Assembly (NCBI RefSeq): GCF_024586455.1 | Contig: NC_065920.1 | Location: forward strand, 76,934,215-76,998,214 | Direction: 5' to 3' | DNA: 64,000 nt | Source of the DNA: Bactrocera neohumeralis | Lineage: Eukaryota > Arthropoda > Insecta > Diptera > Tephritidae | Part shown: positions 12,831 to 25,577 of the stretch, piece after piece | Layout: each line of letters starts with the position of its first letter | Position numbering within the stretch: the first letter of the stretch is position 1 | Position numbers and translations under genes: made by a program | The notes under the pieces: model-generated | The model's input: the letters and a program-made list of their open reading frames with translations, nothing else | Database searches by the model: none | Told to the model about the DNA's origin: nothing

Positions 12831-15800
12831 TCTTGTAGATCAGCTACGGCATGAGGCATTGTATTCACAATAATAAAAATTGCAACGTAATCTCCGAAAC
12901 AGGAAACTGTTCTTTAGAAATATTAAAATTTCTATGCAAGTTGGTAAAGCATTATTAAACTTTCAATATTGAAATAAGTTTCATTCGTTTGAAGATTTTG
13001 CGAACACTTTCGAAAGCGGATGAATTGTAACAAATTTGCTAAATTTGTAAAAAGTTGTAACTAGTGTTATATATCATATATGCTTTCAACGAAAAATACA
13101 TCAAATAGACTTTCACAGTCAAACTATGAAAGTTATTGAGTGAATTTCACTTGCTGAAAACTCACGCCTTCACTTCCACTCAACATCATTCATGCGTGAA
13201 TTGGCCGGCAGGCATTTCCGTTTATAACTTTTTCATTCATAAAGTTAAACAAATACGCTGCTGGGACTTCAAAGCGTAAACCTGCCTTTTTAGCGCCATT
13301 TGAAGATATTACAAAAACAAAAAATATTTCGAAAAAAAGTGAACATTTATGTGGGTACCTTTACGCTAACGTAATTATGACCGCAAGGCATTATTTTGAT
13401 TAAAATCAAATAAGCTAACCGCTACCATAGACTTTTGTGTGTATGTACTTTTAAAAATATATACATATGTGTGTGTGCAATGCAAGGATAATTTTAAAAT
13501 TGTAAAATTGTAGAAGAAAGGTTAACCATTTTTAAACTCACCGGCAGCTTTTGCTTTCGCTTAACTTTCCACTTTTCACCCATACATTGTGTTCATTTCA
13601 AACATCCAGAGCCAACACAGTGGATTGTTGGTGGGAAGTATGATTTCTAAACGCACTTTATGTTCCACCGCTTTTGCTACATGCTTTTGTTTATATTCGC
13701 CTACGAAGCTCAAGTTTTTCCAACCAGCAAAGCCGCACACTTACCCAATTGCAGGTCCAACACAGTGGCACTTCGGCGAAAAAGGGTAACCGTCCGCATT
13801 TTACAACAATGATTAAATTTTAAATACTTTATGACATTCTCGCATTTGCCAATTCCACCGCAAGCGTGTTGACAGCGGTCAGCGGCAACAACAACTCACT
13901 AAGCAGCTCGCGTGTTAATTATTAATTACCGCAAAATAGTGTAAAATGAAATGTTAAAAAATCCCGGCAGACAAATTAATGAGATTATTATCGATTCTCT
14001 GCCTTCGAGCTTAACTTGCTTTGCAGTTCGTAAGCGTCAGCTCGTTTGAAGCGGTCGCAACTAAGTTTTTGTTGTGCGTATTTATCAGTTCATGAATTTA
14101 TTAAAAATAAAATAATATATTTACCACTGTTAGGCAAATATTTTTGCGCACCTTTGGAAAAATATCATACTTTTGCGGTTTTGCAACATAAAAAAATATC
14201 TGCTGCCAGTTATCAAACTCAAAAATTAGTGTTGAAGTGTGAACAAAACTTAAGTTCAGTAAAAACACAACAAAATTGCTTACTTTTTGCTTTGAATCAA
14301 GTGCCATTATTTTTGTATGAATATTGAAATTAATTTTTTGACTTTATTTACCTTTTGCTGGTCTTCATAATTTCATTTGTCTTTGGAGGTTAGATTTTTG
14401 TTTTGTTTAGATTCGGATCAAAATATGAAATTTCAAAACGAGTTTTTTTGAGTGGAGTATGCAGGTAAACACTTAAAATAAAAATATCTGTGCACCGAAA
14501 GTGTACCCAATTGTGTACCGAATATCGTAATCGTACTAATCTTGGTGTTAAAGTAGTTATAAATACAAATAAGTACGAGACGGCGTATGAGTGATCTTCA
14601 GTAAACAGCTGCAATTAAATAAGTATTATATACTACACATATGTATATTTTATATAAGAATGAAATATTTATAATTATTATATTGTTATGGTAATAATAT
14701 TATAATCAGGGTTGCAAATAATGCATTTAAATTTATTTTTTTTTTAACATTTAAATATTTTTTTCCATTTTGTATACCCGAAAATTGTAATAATATTTTT
14801 CTCAAATTTTGATGCCAAATGTTGAATTGAAAAATAAAGAAAAATTTAATTATAATTGATTTTCTCAATTCAATTGTATTATGTTTTTTCAAAAATATGG
14901 CAATCCTTCTCAAAATTATCGTTTGCTTAAAACTCCCTCAATGCTACTCAGCTTGATACCCAATTAGTAGTAATTCGTTTATCTCTTGTATTAAATTATA
15001 TTTTTTAATATAAACACTTTTATAACAGTTTTATTTACATAGTAGGGGAAGCAGAGAAAGCCAGAGTGAGGAATTTTAATCCGCTAAACCTAACAAACTC
15101 CTCGTGGGAGGGAAAGGACTTTTAAGTCTCCTCTATTGTGCTGACTGACGGACGCCTAATCTGTTGAAAAAGTCTCGGTTTTGTCATTATGAATAATGAC
15201 GCTTTGCTTTTGTCAGTCGACTGTCTCAAGAGTCCTTTGTTAGGGACTAATGTTAGTTTAGAATCTGTGAATATAGTTTCTAAAGCACCCATTTTTGCTA
15301 AGTATTTGTATCAGTTGGAAATCCAGGGCTCCATATCGTCTGTTTATCCGCGAGTGGATGTCCGGTATAAGTCCATGGGTCCAGCTAATTTTTCTTTTTT
15401 CTTGAACAATTTTCAGAATGTTGGCAAACCGTTTCATTTTCAATCATCTGAATTTACGCTATACACTCCAAAATATCACCGAAATTGCTTTAGTCTTCCA
15501 TATAAAACTTTTAGGGCGTGATGAAATTTCGTGCCGTAACTCAATTTCATTGCAGTCGCTCGATGAAAGAATAAAAGATAACAATTAAGAAATATGAGCC
15601 AAACTTATATTTTATTACAACTCAATAGAAATTCACATGAAGCTACAAATTTAAATATGTATGCGTATATGTGTGTGTATGTATGTATGTAGTAGGCTCA
15701 ATGAATACTCCATGTTTGTGCCACATTTTGCAAAGACAATTGCCAATATATTCATGCATACATATGTATGTACATGATAAAACGCATATCAAGCTGACAG

Positions 15801-17480
15801 CAAGCAAACTTTAGCTGTCAACCGAATGGCCGCAACACTTGTCGGCCGCATGAACAAGGACATGCAACCGCATCATTTGATACAAGAACTGAATAAATAA
15901 TGCAACAATTTCGCCAACAACATTTTAATTATTCTATTAATATGTTAGAGTAAATATTTAATAATGGCAGATCGTGTAACCTATGCGACACACACATGTA
16001 TATTTATGCAGCTACACATACACTTATATATGCATATATGTATGTGCGTGTGTATGTGTTCATTTTGGAAATAAATTATATTAAAATTGCCGCTTGTGCT
16101 GTGACACCAGCAAAAAACTTTGCGCTCTGTGAACTTTGCGGTTGCCGAACGGTCAACGAGCAGCGGCCAACGGTCAGCGGCCAGCTGTCAGCGTGTGAAG
16201 TTTTTCTGTGTTTAAGTGTGCTCTCGGTATAAATTTGAAATGAAGAAAGTTTCGCTGCGGCGGCAAGTGTTCGCAAAAAACATGGCAACAAAGTGGAAAA
16301 ATTTGCTAATTACTTTTGCGCAAGCATGTCGCCATAATATCGATGAATTTTCGCATTAAAAAAATAAACAAGACATGTTTAATAACAAAAACTTTGAATT
16401 TTGCGGCAAAGTGTGAACAGGCGCTGGCGCGGAAGTGGCAATTATTTAGCAAAGAATTTGGAATAATTTATGAAAACAAAATCAGATATATAGATATATG
16501 TATAATGGCATATTTTTACTGTTATTTTTGCTTTTAAAAAACTTTAGAGATATTTTCTCTTTTTTCTTTAAATTGAGAAGATATATCTATTATATATTAC
16601 ATTTATGAAGAATCTTGACACTAAATTTTTCTGTGTATTAAAGAAATACTTTCTATCAACTTTATATAGTTTCATTAATATGAGTTTAATCAAGTCTATT
16701 CCCTAACCTAAAATCTTTTGTTTCTATTTTCGCTTTTGAAATACTGAAAGCAGGATTTTCAACGAATATTTTGTGAAGCGAATGTGAAAGGTTAGTGCAT
16801 TTTTGATTATTTTCTTCCAAATAAGATTTATATTGGAGTTCTATACTGTGATGCAGTAACAAATCTCTATTTTGGAGATTTTAAATTAGTTCTTGGTTTG
16901 TGATCTGTAAATTTAAGACAATATTTTGTGACTAAAGACTAGAGACAAGGTTGTGAATACTTACTTGTCACAAATTGAGACTTTACATCAAATTGTCTCA
17001 AATAGTGACTAGAGACTGCATACAGAATTGCGCTATTAAGCTAAGGGTTTGGATTAATTTTCTTTTAACAATTCATTGCTGATAGGAGATTCTTTAACCT
17101 GCCAATCAGGCACCCAAACCTTATTATACTGTATATACGCTTATATACCATAATACTATATTTTAGCTGTTTAATCTGTGTACTCCAATTCTATTAAAAA
17201 ACGTTATTTACTATACGTCAACACCCCTCAAAAAAGCTTAGTCAAGTTAGAGACAACTACGGCTGATCTCTTTTACTGTCAAGTGCATATAAGTATTTAC
17301 AAAATAGAGCATACCATTACAACTGCCACCTAGATTCAGCTTTCTTGGCGTTCACAAATATATGATTGGGGTCCTTCAAACCATTTTCGCACTGCTGATG
17401 CATTTTATGAGAAACTTGATAGCTTCTGTCACAGTTTTCCAAGATACGACTAGTAATAACAACAAAAACATGTTAACATC
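12830..17480. other. Largely repeat-poor non-coding block
   Basis: Contains TG/TA microsatellites (13435-13480, 15655-15690, 15985-16060) and moderately GC-rich tracts at 13850-14045 and 16080-16300. A short repeat shared with 21445-21515 lies at 15095-15140. A 110-codon frame at 15189-15521 follows it and has no recognised domain. No exon with both good splice sites was found. Confidence 0.4.
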
Positions 17481-17489
17481 GGTTGTAAC

Positions 17490-18165
17490 GGAGCTTTAAT
17501 GCAAAAACTTCTTTACAGGAACAGTGATTCCGTTCGCTCAGTTTCTATGGCAGTTAGATTATTACATGAAGATTGCATCGCGATGGCAGTTATATACTGA
17601 TTCAACTGAATAATTTCTGGAGAATAAATAACAATTTCGTGAAGATATCTCGTCTAATGAGAAAGCTTTCTATGAAAACATTTGATTCCGATCGTTTAGT
17701 TTGTATGACAAATACAATAGTACATGGATATCACTATACAAATTTTACAGTCGTCCGACATTGGCATTTCCATTCCATTCCATTTTCCATTCATTTTTCA
17801 TCGTCAGTGACAATTCAATACAAATCTGATTTCCTTCCGTGTCTATGAAGCAAAATTTTTCAAGTGGTTTTTTGGTGTTTAATTTGTCTTTCATTCAATT
17901 CATATGGCACCTGCTTACCACACTTGGCTCCTATTCATAGCTTTCAAACGATTTGAAATTGTTTTTTGTGTTCCATTTAACGAGGATACGATTTGCTTTT
18001 GACTCAAGTTTCATCTTCATCCAATATTGCTGGCAGTTCGGCGTCTTCAAACTTTTTTGGTGGTTTTCCACGTTCTTCATTACTCACGTCAAAATCATTA
18101 TCTCTCGACCGTTGAGACCATCTTTTGCAAGTTGCTTCTGATAGTGTTCAGTACGATTAAACACC
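17490..18165 (-). mobile_element. Mariner remnant, cecropia-like
   Basis: Minus-strand translation gives the N-terminal domain (RWSQRSRDNDFDVSNEERGK, KKFEDAELPAILDEDE at about 18120-18010), a later VPYELNE block and WIVTDDEK near 17800. The C-terminal half is badly degraded. A short piece of another transposase in the opposite orientation abuts it at about 18170-18250. Confidence 0.6.
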
Positions 18166-18167
18166 GC

Positions 18168-18250
18168 TGGACTATTTTTTGTGGGGTTATATGAAGTCGC
18201 TTGTTAAGCAGAATAGTCCGAGATGATTGACGCCTTGGAAGATAACATTG
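18168..18250 (+). mobile_element. Short transposase fragment
   Basis: Plus-strand sequence translates as LDYFLWGYMKSLVKQNSPR followed by a stop and LTPWKITLE. It is close to the LDYFLWGYVKSK block in the 28210-29177 element but in a different copy. It is a relic between two minus-strand mariners. Confidence 0.45.
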
Positions 18251-18309
18251 GAGTTTTTATTGCTGCAAAAAGTTGTGCGTAACTAAGCTCTCGTGGTTTT
18301 CTTGTAATT

Positions 18310-18795
18310 AAAATGCAATTTTATTGCAATGAAACAAATAAATTATTCGAATTTTTGCTCATCGTTAGTCATAACTTTTTTTTTATATTTCTGGCAAAGC
18401 TCGTATACCATTACGGTAAAACTGTTCATCTTGTTATGCTAGCCTCGTCAATCATTTTTCGTTATCGTATTGTGAGTGGAACCGCTTTTGAGCTAGACCA
18501 TGCAACAACGAACGCAGCAAACCATGATTAGATGGTGCAATATCTGGGGTAAGGTAGAACTTCTTATTTAAGATTTCCTAGATAAGTTTTAATGGTTTTG
18601 ACAACGTGGAGCCGTGCATTTTCATCCAGCAGAATCCCAATGCTGGAGCAAGCTCTTCTTGTGTTTGACTTCGATCGTCATCGAGCAACCTTTCCAAATC
18701 ACCCTCTTCGAAGGTTTTTTCCCTTCCTTCACGCAGACGATCGTTAATATTGAAACCGGCGTTTCTAAAGCGATAAAACCAACCAAAATATAAAC
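18310..18795 (-). mobile_element. Mariner remnant (N-terminal part)
   Basis: The minus strand encodes WFYRFRNAGFNINDRLREG and then KTFEEGDLERLLDDD and SQTQEELA. This is the paired helix-turn-helix domain of a mariner transposase, running from about 18785 to 18600. Downstream sequence is frameshifted. It shares 18390-18500 with the copy at 12130-12240. Confidence 0.65.
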
Positions 18796-18799
18796 CTTC

Positions 18800-21085
18800 T
18801 AAGGTATAAACTTAAGGAATTAGATATTATTGAATTATTTAGAAATTTCGTTAGTGTTAAGTACACCATACATACCATACAGAGTGCTCACACAAAGCAC
18901 TTTGCCGCACAATAGTCCAAATCAGCTCAGAATGCTCCTATACATTTTGAAAACATTTCTAAATTAGAAAAGAATCTTCTTATCGAAATCCATCTTTCCG
19001 CCACCTTATACAAAAATCATATGCAGCTGCGATTTTCTAATGTCAAACTCTAGTTTATTCAGTTTAAAAAATTATTAGAAGTTTTGCTACCCAAAAATTT
19101 CCGCCTGACACCTCTTTTGTTTGCACTTTACTTCCTTGTTGATGACTTTTAAAAAAATGTTCTCTCAGTTACAAAAATAATACCTTCATCACTCTCTAGC
19201 TTATGATGATGACTTTACAACGAAATAAATCTTCTTTGCTCACTTTCCTAAGTGTTGGCATTCGAATAATAAACGCCTACTTTAAAGTCAACAAAAAGGG
19301 AACCTCAAGCCTCCCGACAAATACAAAATGTTTAACAGTCGTTCACACAAAAAACGACAACAACAAAGAATGAATAAAATAAATGCGAGTAATTTTTCAC
19401 ACATTTACACATTCACACTTTGATAAGCATCAAATATAGACAAGCACATACAAACATATGTAGACATGCAGTGGCTGAGCACACACATACACAGCAGGGC
19501 CTGTGTGGGCGGGAAATAAAAAATCTGCCACATTTCTGCTGGAGAATGTGCGTGTCAAGAGATAAAACTGTCAGTTTATTTTTCTAATATACATTTTTGT
19601 AAGCACACACGCACACACACATACAAACACAAGCAAACACGCTGATGTGTAAACATTTCTTTTGCCCATTTGAACCTTTTGTGCCCACGCACACACACAC
19701 ACACACCCAAGCATACTTTGCTGCGGCCGGCTTCCTCACTTTGTCTCAGTTTTTTCAGCTTGTGTGAGTTTTGTATTGGATTTTTGCTTTATTGCCGCCG
19801 AATGCTCGGAGTTTTCTTAAACTTGACTCGTTTGACGCTTTGACAACTGTAACATTTCATTAGCTGTCACATTTTATTAGCTACAGGTTAGTCGCCAGAC
19901 ACGAGAACTTGCTCCTTTAGTTAGTCACTCTTGCGCCGAGGGTTTATTAGTCACTTTGTTTGTCTGTTCGCTTGTTTGTTTTGGAATTTTGTTTGTTGTT
20001 TGTTGCCCTGTTGCCTTGTTGCCTTGCTGCCTCTGGTGTATCTGGTGCAAGTGCTGTATTTGCTTTTCGGCTTCAAGAGTATTTAACTTTTGCTAAGAAT
20101 TCTTTGCAAAATTTGTCTTTTTCCAACGCTTCGGTAGTGGTGAGTTAAAGCAAATTGTTGTTATTGTATTAGCAAATAAAAATTTAGTTTGATTTAAGTG
20201 CGCTTTTGTTACTTACATTTTAATTTACTATAACTTTTGTAGCAACATTTATAGAGCAAAATAAATATCCACATTTTTATTAGAATTTATTTATTTTTGT
20301 TTACTTTTCGAGTGCATCGAAGAAGCAAAGAAAACAATTGCTTTCAATCTTTTATGGATTTTATTTAATTTTTCGGCATACATTTTTTAATTGCATAAAA
20401 GCAAAAACTTCAAAGATGAATTTTCGGCATCGAGGAGAAAAGCAATTGCACACGTATATATATATATACATATACATATATCCGCGCAAACAGTTTTGAG
20501 ATAAATTGAATTAAGACTTCATTTTGTTCATTTATATACTCTTCTCTTGAGTTTCTATAACAAAAATAATATTTCTTTTAAATGATTTTAAAGCTTGCTC
20601 TTCGTCCCCACAATTGACGTATTTTGTTGGAAACGGTTTTAGAAATTTTAAGCCAAAGTATTTAATTTCATGCCAAAGCATGCAGGAATTAATAATACTG
20701 ATTGAAGGCGCTTCAACATCATCAATCAATTATACTATCTGATCAATCTTTACAGGGACTGGTTCAGAGAAATAGCCTGCAAATCGAATCGTTAAACAAA
20801 TTATAGTTTGATATAACCTCGTTTATCTTCGTGTGAAGTTTACTCTTCATATATCAATTAGTGTCTATTTAAATGACTTAAGCCTTCCCTCATTCTATCC
20901 AGGAAGAACTAGGGCACTCTAACAAAACATAGCCCAATACACGACATCCAATGACATCTCACTCATACGTGATTTTTACCATAAAAATAAAATTGATAAA
21001 GAGTTTGCTTGAAATTTTGTGTCAAATGGAATCCTGCTGAAGTATTTTAGGGAGTCTTCATTATCACGAACATAAAGATTTTTGT
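18800..21085. other. Non-coding block with CA microsatellites
   Basis: CA tracts at 19600-19640 and 19685-19710 and a TA/CA run at 20455-20480 stand out. Sequence from 19300 to 20300 looks like repeat-poor fly non-coding DNA. A 65-codon minus-strand frame (20532-20729) has no recognised domain. Confidence 0.4.
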
Positions 21086-21089
21086 GGCA

Positions 21090-21340
21090 AAAATCATTCA
21101 ATAAAAATTCTAAAAAAAATTTAAGAGATAGTGCTTGAAAATCGTCCTGTTGGCATCAGAAAAATAACAGAGGATCTTAACATCTCTTATGGGCTGACAC
21201 AATTTTTTGGTTAATATTTTTGGAATAAAGGGCGTCAATAGTAGATTTCAAAATAACTGCATTTATTGCCAACCACGCAGCACCTTTTTACCCAAGGAAT
21301 GAAGAATTGGATTAAGCGTCAGCGTGCTTGTATTGGCTCA
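21090..21340 (+). mobile_element. Mariner remnant
   Basis: Plus-strand pieces NRPVGIRKITEDLNIS and a KNWIKRQRA segment correspond to the helix-turn-helix and linker of a mariner transposase. Frameshifts and missing sequence separate them. No termini were found. Confidence 0.45.
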
Positions 21341-21399
21341 AAACTCTATTAAGAAGGTTTTTTTATAGTATTGCGTAGCATCGAAAGCCGGAGTTCGGA

Positions 21400-22130
21400 A
21401 CTTTACTCCGCAAATCCTTACCTACTCCCAACTAGGGACTCTCTCACAGAACTACCGATAAAGTATTATTTCGTGGGAGGGACAGGACATTTAAGTCTCT
21501 TTACTCAGTTTTGTTGTTATGAATGCTTATGCTAACAGCTTTCCATTTCTCAGTCCACTAACCCATGAGTATCGTTAAATTGTCGCGTATTTCATCCAAG
21601 GCCATTTTACCGCACTGGCCATTGATATCCAGTATAATCAGCAAGCAGTACCCTTTTGTGCCATCTTTACATCTTTTGCCACTTACTGCACATTTCGCAG
21701 AATCGACGACTGTTTTCTTCATTTCAATGGGGTGTTTTTTACGTGGCAGGTGGCAATGTTTCACCTTCTGCTTTTAGCTCGCCATTAAACGGATGTTTTA
21801 TCCAGACCGGAAGAAGCGATCTGCTTGAGTCATATGTAAAAGAATCGTTTCATTTCACTTCCAAGTGAATGACGCTCAGAGAATTTTCCTCATTTGCGTA
21901 AACTTCTACACATGGTACCTCCCTCCAATTTAACGGAGTACATACATAGGCTAAAACACGGAAACCTTGAAACTGTGGTGCTACACTTGCCATTTATAGC
22001 GCTTTATGAAAGAAAAACAGCGTCAGATGTACAGACCGTCTTTAAATCAGAACACCTGATCTGGCAGAACCCTTTCACACAACTTGTATTGACATAAGCC
22101 GTTATAACTACGCAAAAGCACGTGTTCAAA
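21400..22130. other. Spacer containing an unidentified short repeat
   Basis: The 21470-21505 sequence (CGTGGGAGGGACAGGAC and on) recurs at 15105-15130. Downstream frames on both strands at 21558-21868 are 66-70 codons, Lys/Cys-rich on the minus strand, and unassigned. Nothing else was recognised. Confidence 0.3.
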
Positions 22131-23143
22131 GGCGCATGAAGAACGTGTGTCCATACAGGTATTTTCACAACCCACTGGCATATGTAATTCGCACACAGTC
22201 GGTCCAAATAACGACACCGCAAAGCAACAACAACGAAACAAAGCGGCGTAAACAATCTGACGAGCGCTTACAGAACGCACGCGGAGGCCTTCAAGAGCAT
22301 GGAAAGACATTGACATCCGCAACGTGCGTCTCGCGCACGTCGGGCGACAAGTGCGTCAGTTGTTGTTGGGAGTGGCGCGACAGGGTCGGTCACTACTGGC
22401 CTACAGGCGGACACACACTCACAGACAGGCACAATGAGAAGCTGGCGAGGAAAAGCACTGGCGGCCGTCTTTCATTGCTTGTTTCCTTTTCATTTAGTGC
22501 GCTTTTTGAATTTTTTCACCAATTGCTCTTTCCTTTTCGCGCTACATTCATGAAAAACTTCACTCGGTCCCCTACGACAGGGGACCGTAAGCGCACAATA
22601 GCGGTACTGCGACAAAGCTTGAAAGGAGAAACAGACTGCGCGCCCGAGGCGTGCACACGCACACGCCCTGTTGTCCCTTATCACCTTGGCTGCTTAATAA
22701 TTAGCGCAGCGGCAGACCCCGACAAGCCGCGCACCATAAGCGCGCACAAGAAAATTGCAGCACTTGGTACATAAGTAATAAAAATATGAGCAGCATATTG
22801 TTTGGTGACCAACGTGCCGTCGGTCAGTTTATTTTTTGATTTCGTTATGCGTGCTTCTTTCCTTCACTTTCTTCACTTTTGTAATTCTTTTACCGCGGTA
22901 ATCAAGAAAATTAAGTTTACAACCGCAGGCATTCAATTGTTGGCCACTAAACTCGCATTCATTCCATTAACGGTGCTGTAGTTGCGCCAAGCGGCGATGC
23001 GACGCGCGAGTTTTAGGTTTGTTCGAGCGGAGGAATAAAATTTTGTTGTGTGGTGTCTGGTTGGGATGATAGTGTACACATAACTCGCGCTCCTTGGGTC
23101 ACCCGGTTGGCGAAAAAGTGAGCGCCGCGTTGCTCTTTAGTGG
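22130..23143. other. GC-rich non-coding island
   Basis: The longest open frame here (22136-22774, 212 codons, plus strand) coincides with a CG-rich stretch where stops are rare. It is Arg/Ser/Cys-rich with no domain, signal peptide or convincing splice context. I regard it as probable regulatory or promoter-like DNA rather than a gene. Confidence 0.4.
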
Positions 23144-23148
23144 CGGCG

Positions 23149-24803
23149 CACAGTGGGGCAGAATGACCTAAAAATAGTATTTAATACTAGTTATGAAAAC
23201 AGCAGAATCAGAAGCTTCAATACCATGAAATACTTGCTTAAATGAGCTATGGCCTGAGCTACTATCGAATCCCCACTTTGTGTACATACGCAATTTGTGT
23301 AAATCCTTTGCGGGAATGGAATCTATTACAGTCCTCTGTGCAATAATCAGACGACATATTGTGTGGTCCAGTAAGGATTGTAAAGTTGCACAGACAAGCG
23401 TATTAGTTGCCTTGATGTGTTCTTTGGAAGGATAACATTTTTTTTTTCTTCCTGTATTACTTTATAGAAAGGAAATTTATCCCGAGCAGCCAATCTTATT
23501 ATATTGTACAGATTCCCTGTCAACTTGGCATCTACCACGATAGCCAAAGCATCTTCACCTGACAAACAAATACTTTCGTAATGGCCTGATGAAGTTTTTG
23601 AACACATATTTGCGCTATCATAATTCTGAGATAAGCTTTTCATCAAAAGTTTTGATGCCTTCACCTAGCATAACTCAGGACATCAACTGGCGTAGATTCC
23701 CTCAAATCTTTTGTTTTCATTCGTTTGGTACGCTCTGAGCTTTCTTCAAAAGATCTCTCAGGCCGACCACCTTTTTGGCTTGAATTTTTCATAAAACAAA
23801 TTGAGCAATGCAGCCATGTTTTATTAATTTCATTAAAAACGTCGATTTTTCGGTACGATTTGTTCCAACTTCAGACTTCAGGCGGTTCAATGTTTTATTC
23901 AACTCTTCTTTAGTCACTTGCTGAAATTTTGTTTGTTTTTCCAATTCATTTTTTAAAAAAATAAACTTTTCATCAGTTTTGATTTTTTCACAACAAAATA
24001 TTATTTGAATGAGCTCCCTACGATTGACAAAAATTGTTTTTGAACTAACACCTGAAATGAAAAGTTAAATCAACCACTAAAAGATTATAAAATTAAGATA
24101 GTATGGCAACACTGGATTCTATTTGACGATTTACAACTAAAATAATAAAGATCAATGCAGTTCACATTTGTACTTGTAGTTGACGTTTGACAAACAAATA
24201 ATCAAAACAAAGTAAAAAAAGCTTCGAACTAAACTATTAAAAAGGTAGTACATAGGCACATACATAAATGCGAGCAAATGCCAAAACGCAAAAAACCCGC
24301 ACAATTTTTTTCCCCAATTAAGTACATAAATATACATATTACAGGATAATTAAAAAATTTCCGGCCGATCATGCCGGGCTCACTAACTTTTCCCATTTTT
24401 AAAACTTAAACTGTAGGAAAGTAAACTTATTAAGGTAGGTTTCCGAAAAAAACGACCAAAATGTGAAAATCACAATTACGCACAAAGTGAATATAAATGA
24501 ATCTTTATAAATACCCGATGTTGATGGTTCCATAATTAAAGTTGCTAAATTATTGTCAGCGACTGGAAAATATATATTCAAACTGTGAATAGAAAATGCA
24601 CAAAAATCAAACTGCACTTATTGCGAAAATAAGCTCTGTGTTTGTAGGGCTCTGAAAAGAGAGGTGGTGAAAATGACATTGAAAAACCGTTGATTTATTG
24701 TTGCTAGTATATTCATGAATCCAAAGCAATAAACGAAAAGTGCTACCGGCTATTTTGAAAAAATTATTTTTTGCCAACTTTTCTGGTCTGCTGCCCCATT
24801 GTG
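23149..24803 (-). mobile_element. Transib element, internally deleted
   Basis: The termini are CACAGTGGGGCAG at the left and, read from the right, CACAATGGGGCAG. Each is flanked by the 5-bp direct repeat CGGCG (23144-23148, 24804-24808). Transib transposons are known for CACWRTG ends, similar to the V(D)J signal heptamer, and GC-rich 5-bp CGNCG duplications. The minus strand carries frameshifted N-terminal transposase sequence: GRPERSFEESSERTKRMK (about 23765-23710) and SGEDALAIVVDAKLTGNLYN (about 23560-23500). The C-terminal catalytic region is absent and the copy is about half the usual 3 kb. It is non-autonomous. Confidence 0.85.
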
Positions 24804-24808
24804 CGGCG

Positions 24809-25570
24809 CTTGGCTCTCGACTTTAATTTTACTTCGTTTCGGTTATTGTAAATGCTTGTCGTTTGTTGTAGAGTGCTGCTTGGAGACATCCATTTGCGCT
24901 TTACGCACTTTTTGTCGGCTGTCGTAAGTTTTGTTATAGATAAGCACCTGTGCCTCTCATCGAAATGTCACGCCATGCTAAATGAGCTAATTAAGCAGTC
25001 GTATAAAAGTTAGATTTTACTATTTATAATTTCGAAAAGTGTTTCGTTTTACTGCAGGGTTGTAAAATGTATTGAATCGTCTACAGACTGCAGCGCTTTA
25101 TTAGCCACCCTCTGTTGGATTTGACTGGTAATTGTGATTAGTTTTCTTATCGGCTATTAAATTTTACTACCCATAAATTAAAAGTAATGTGTAAATCTTT
25201 GTGCGTTCAAGAGCAGGTATTTAAATTATAAATTTTAAATCGCTACAGGTGTTAAGACTAGTATCTTTCAGGTGTTTCGGCAAGCGTATTTCAGATTTAG
25301 TGATTAGCTTTTTGAGTTTAACTGATGGCTAAAAATGATAGGCGATCATTTGAACTTGTCTCTTAAGGTTAACAAATGCCCTTCTCGTATATTAAACGTG
25401 AAATTTTCAGGGGTTTCAAGACCTATAGGTAGCTATTTACTTGAAGAATAGGTTTATCCTATATCAGATATAGCTAAAACCTTTAGGATGGAGGCATGGG
25501 TAGAAGTTCACTCAAGTAAGGAAAGTTTTTCACTTGGGAGTGGCCAGAAACGAGTTTTGGTCTTAGACCA
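24809..25570. other. Non-coding spacer
   Basis: No coding or repeat signature was recognised between the Transib right flank and the LINE 3' tail. Confidence 0.35.
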
Positions 25571-25577
25571 AGTATCC

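Noticed and set aside
14707..14905. Possible hAT MITE with CAGGGTTGCAAAT start
   Set aside because: The right end matches only a few bases (GGATTGCCATA) and no 8-bp duplication is seen.
22136..22774. 212-codon plus-strand ORF, the second-longest in the window
   Set aside because: It lies in GC-rich DNA where stops are rare. Composition is Arg/Ser/Cys-heavy with no domain, and shorter frames overlap it on the other strand.
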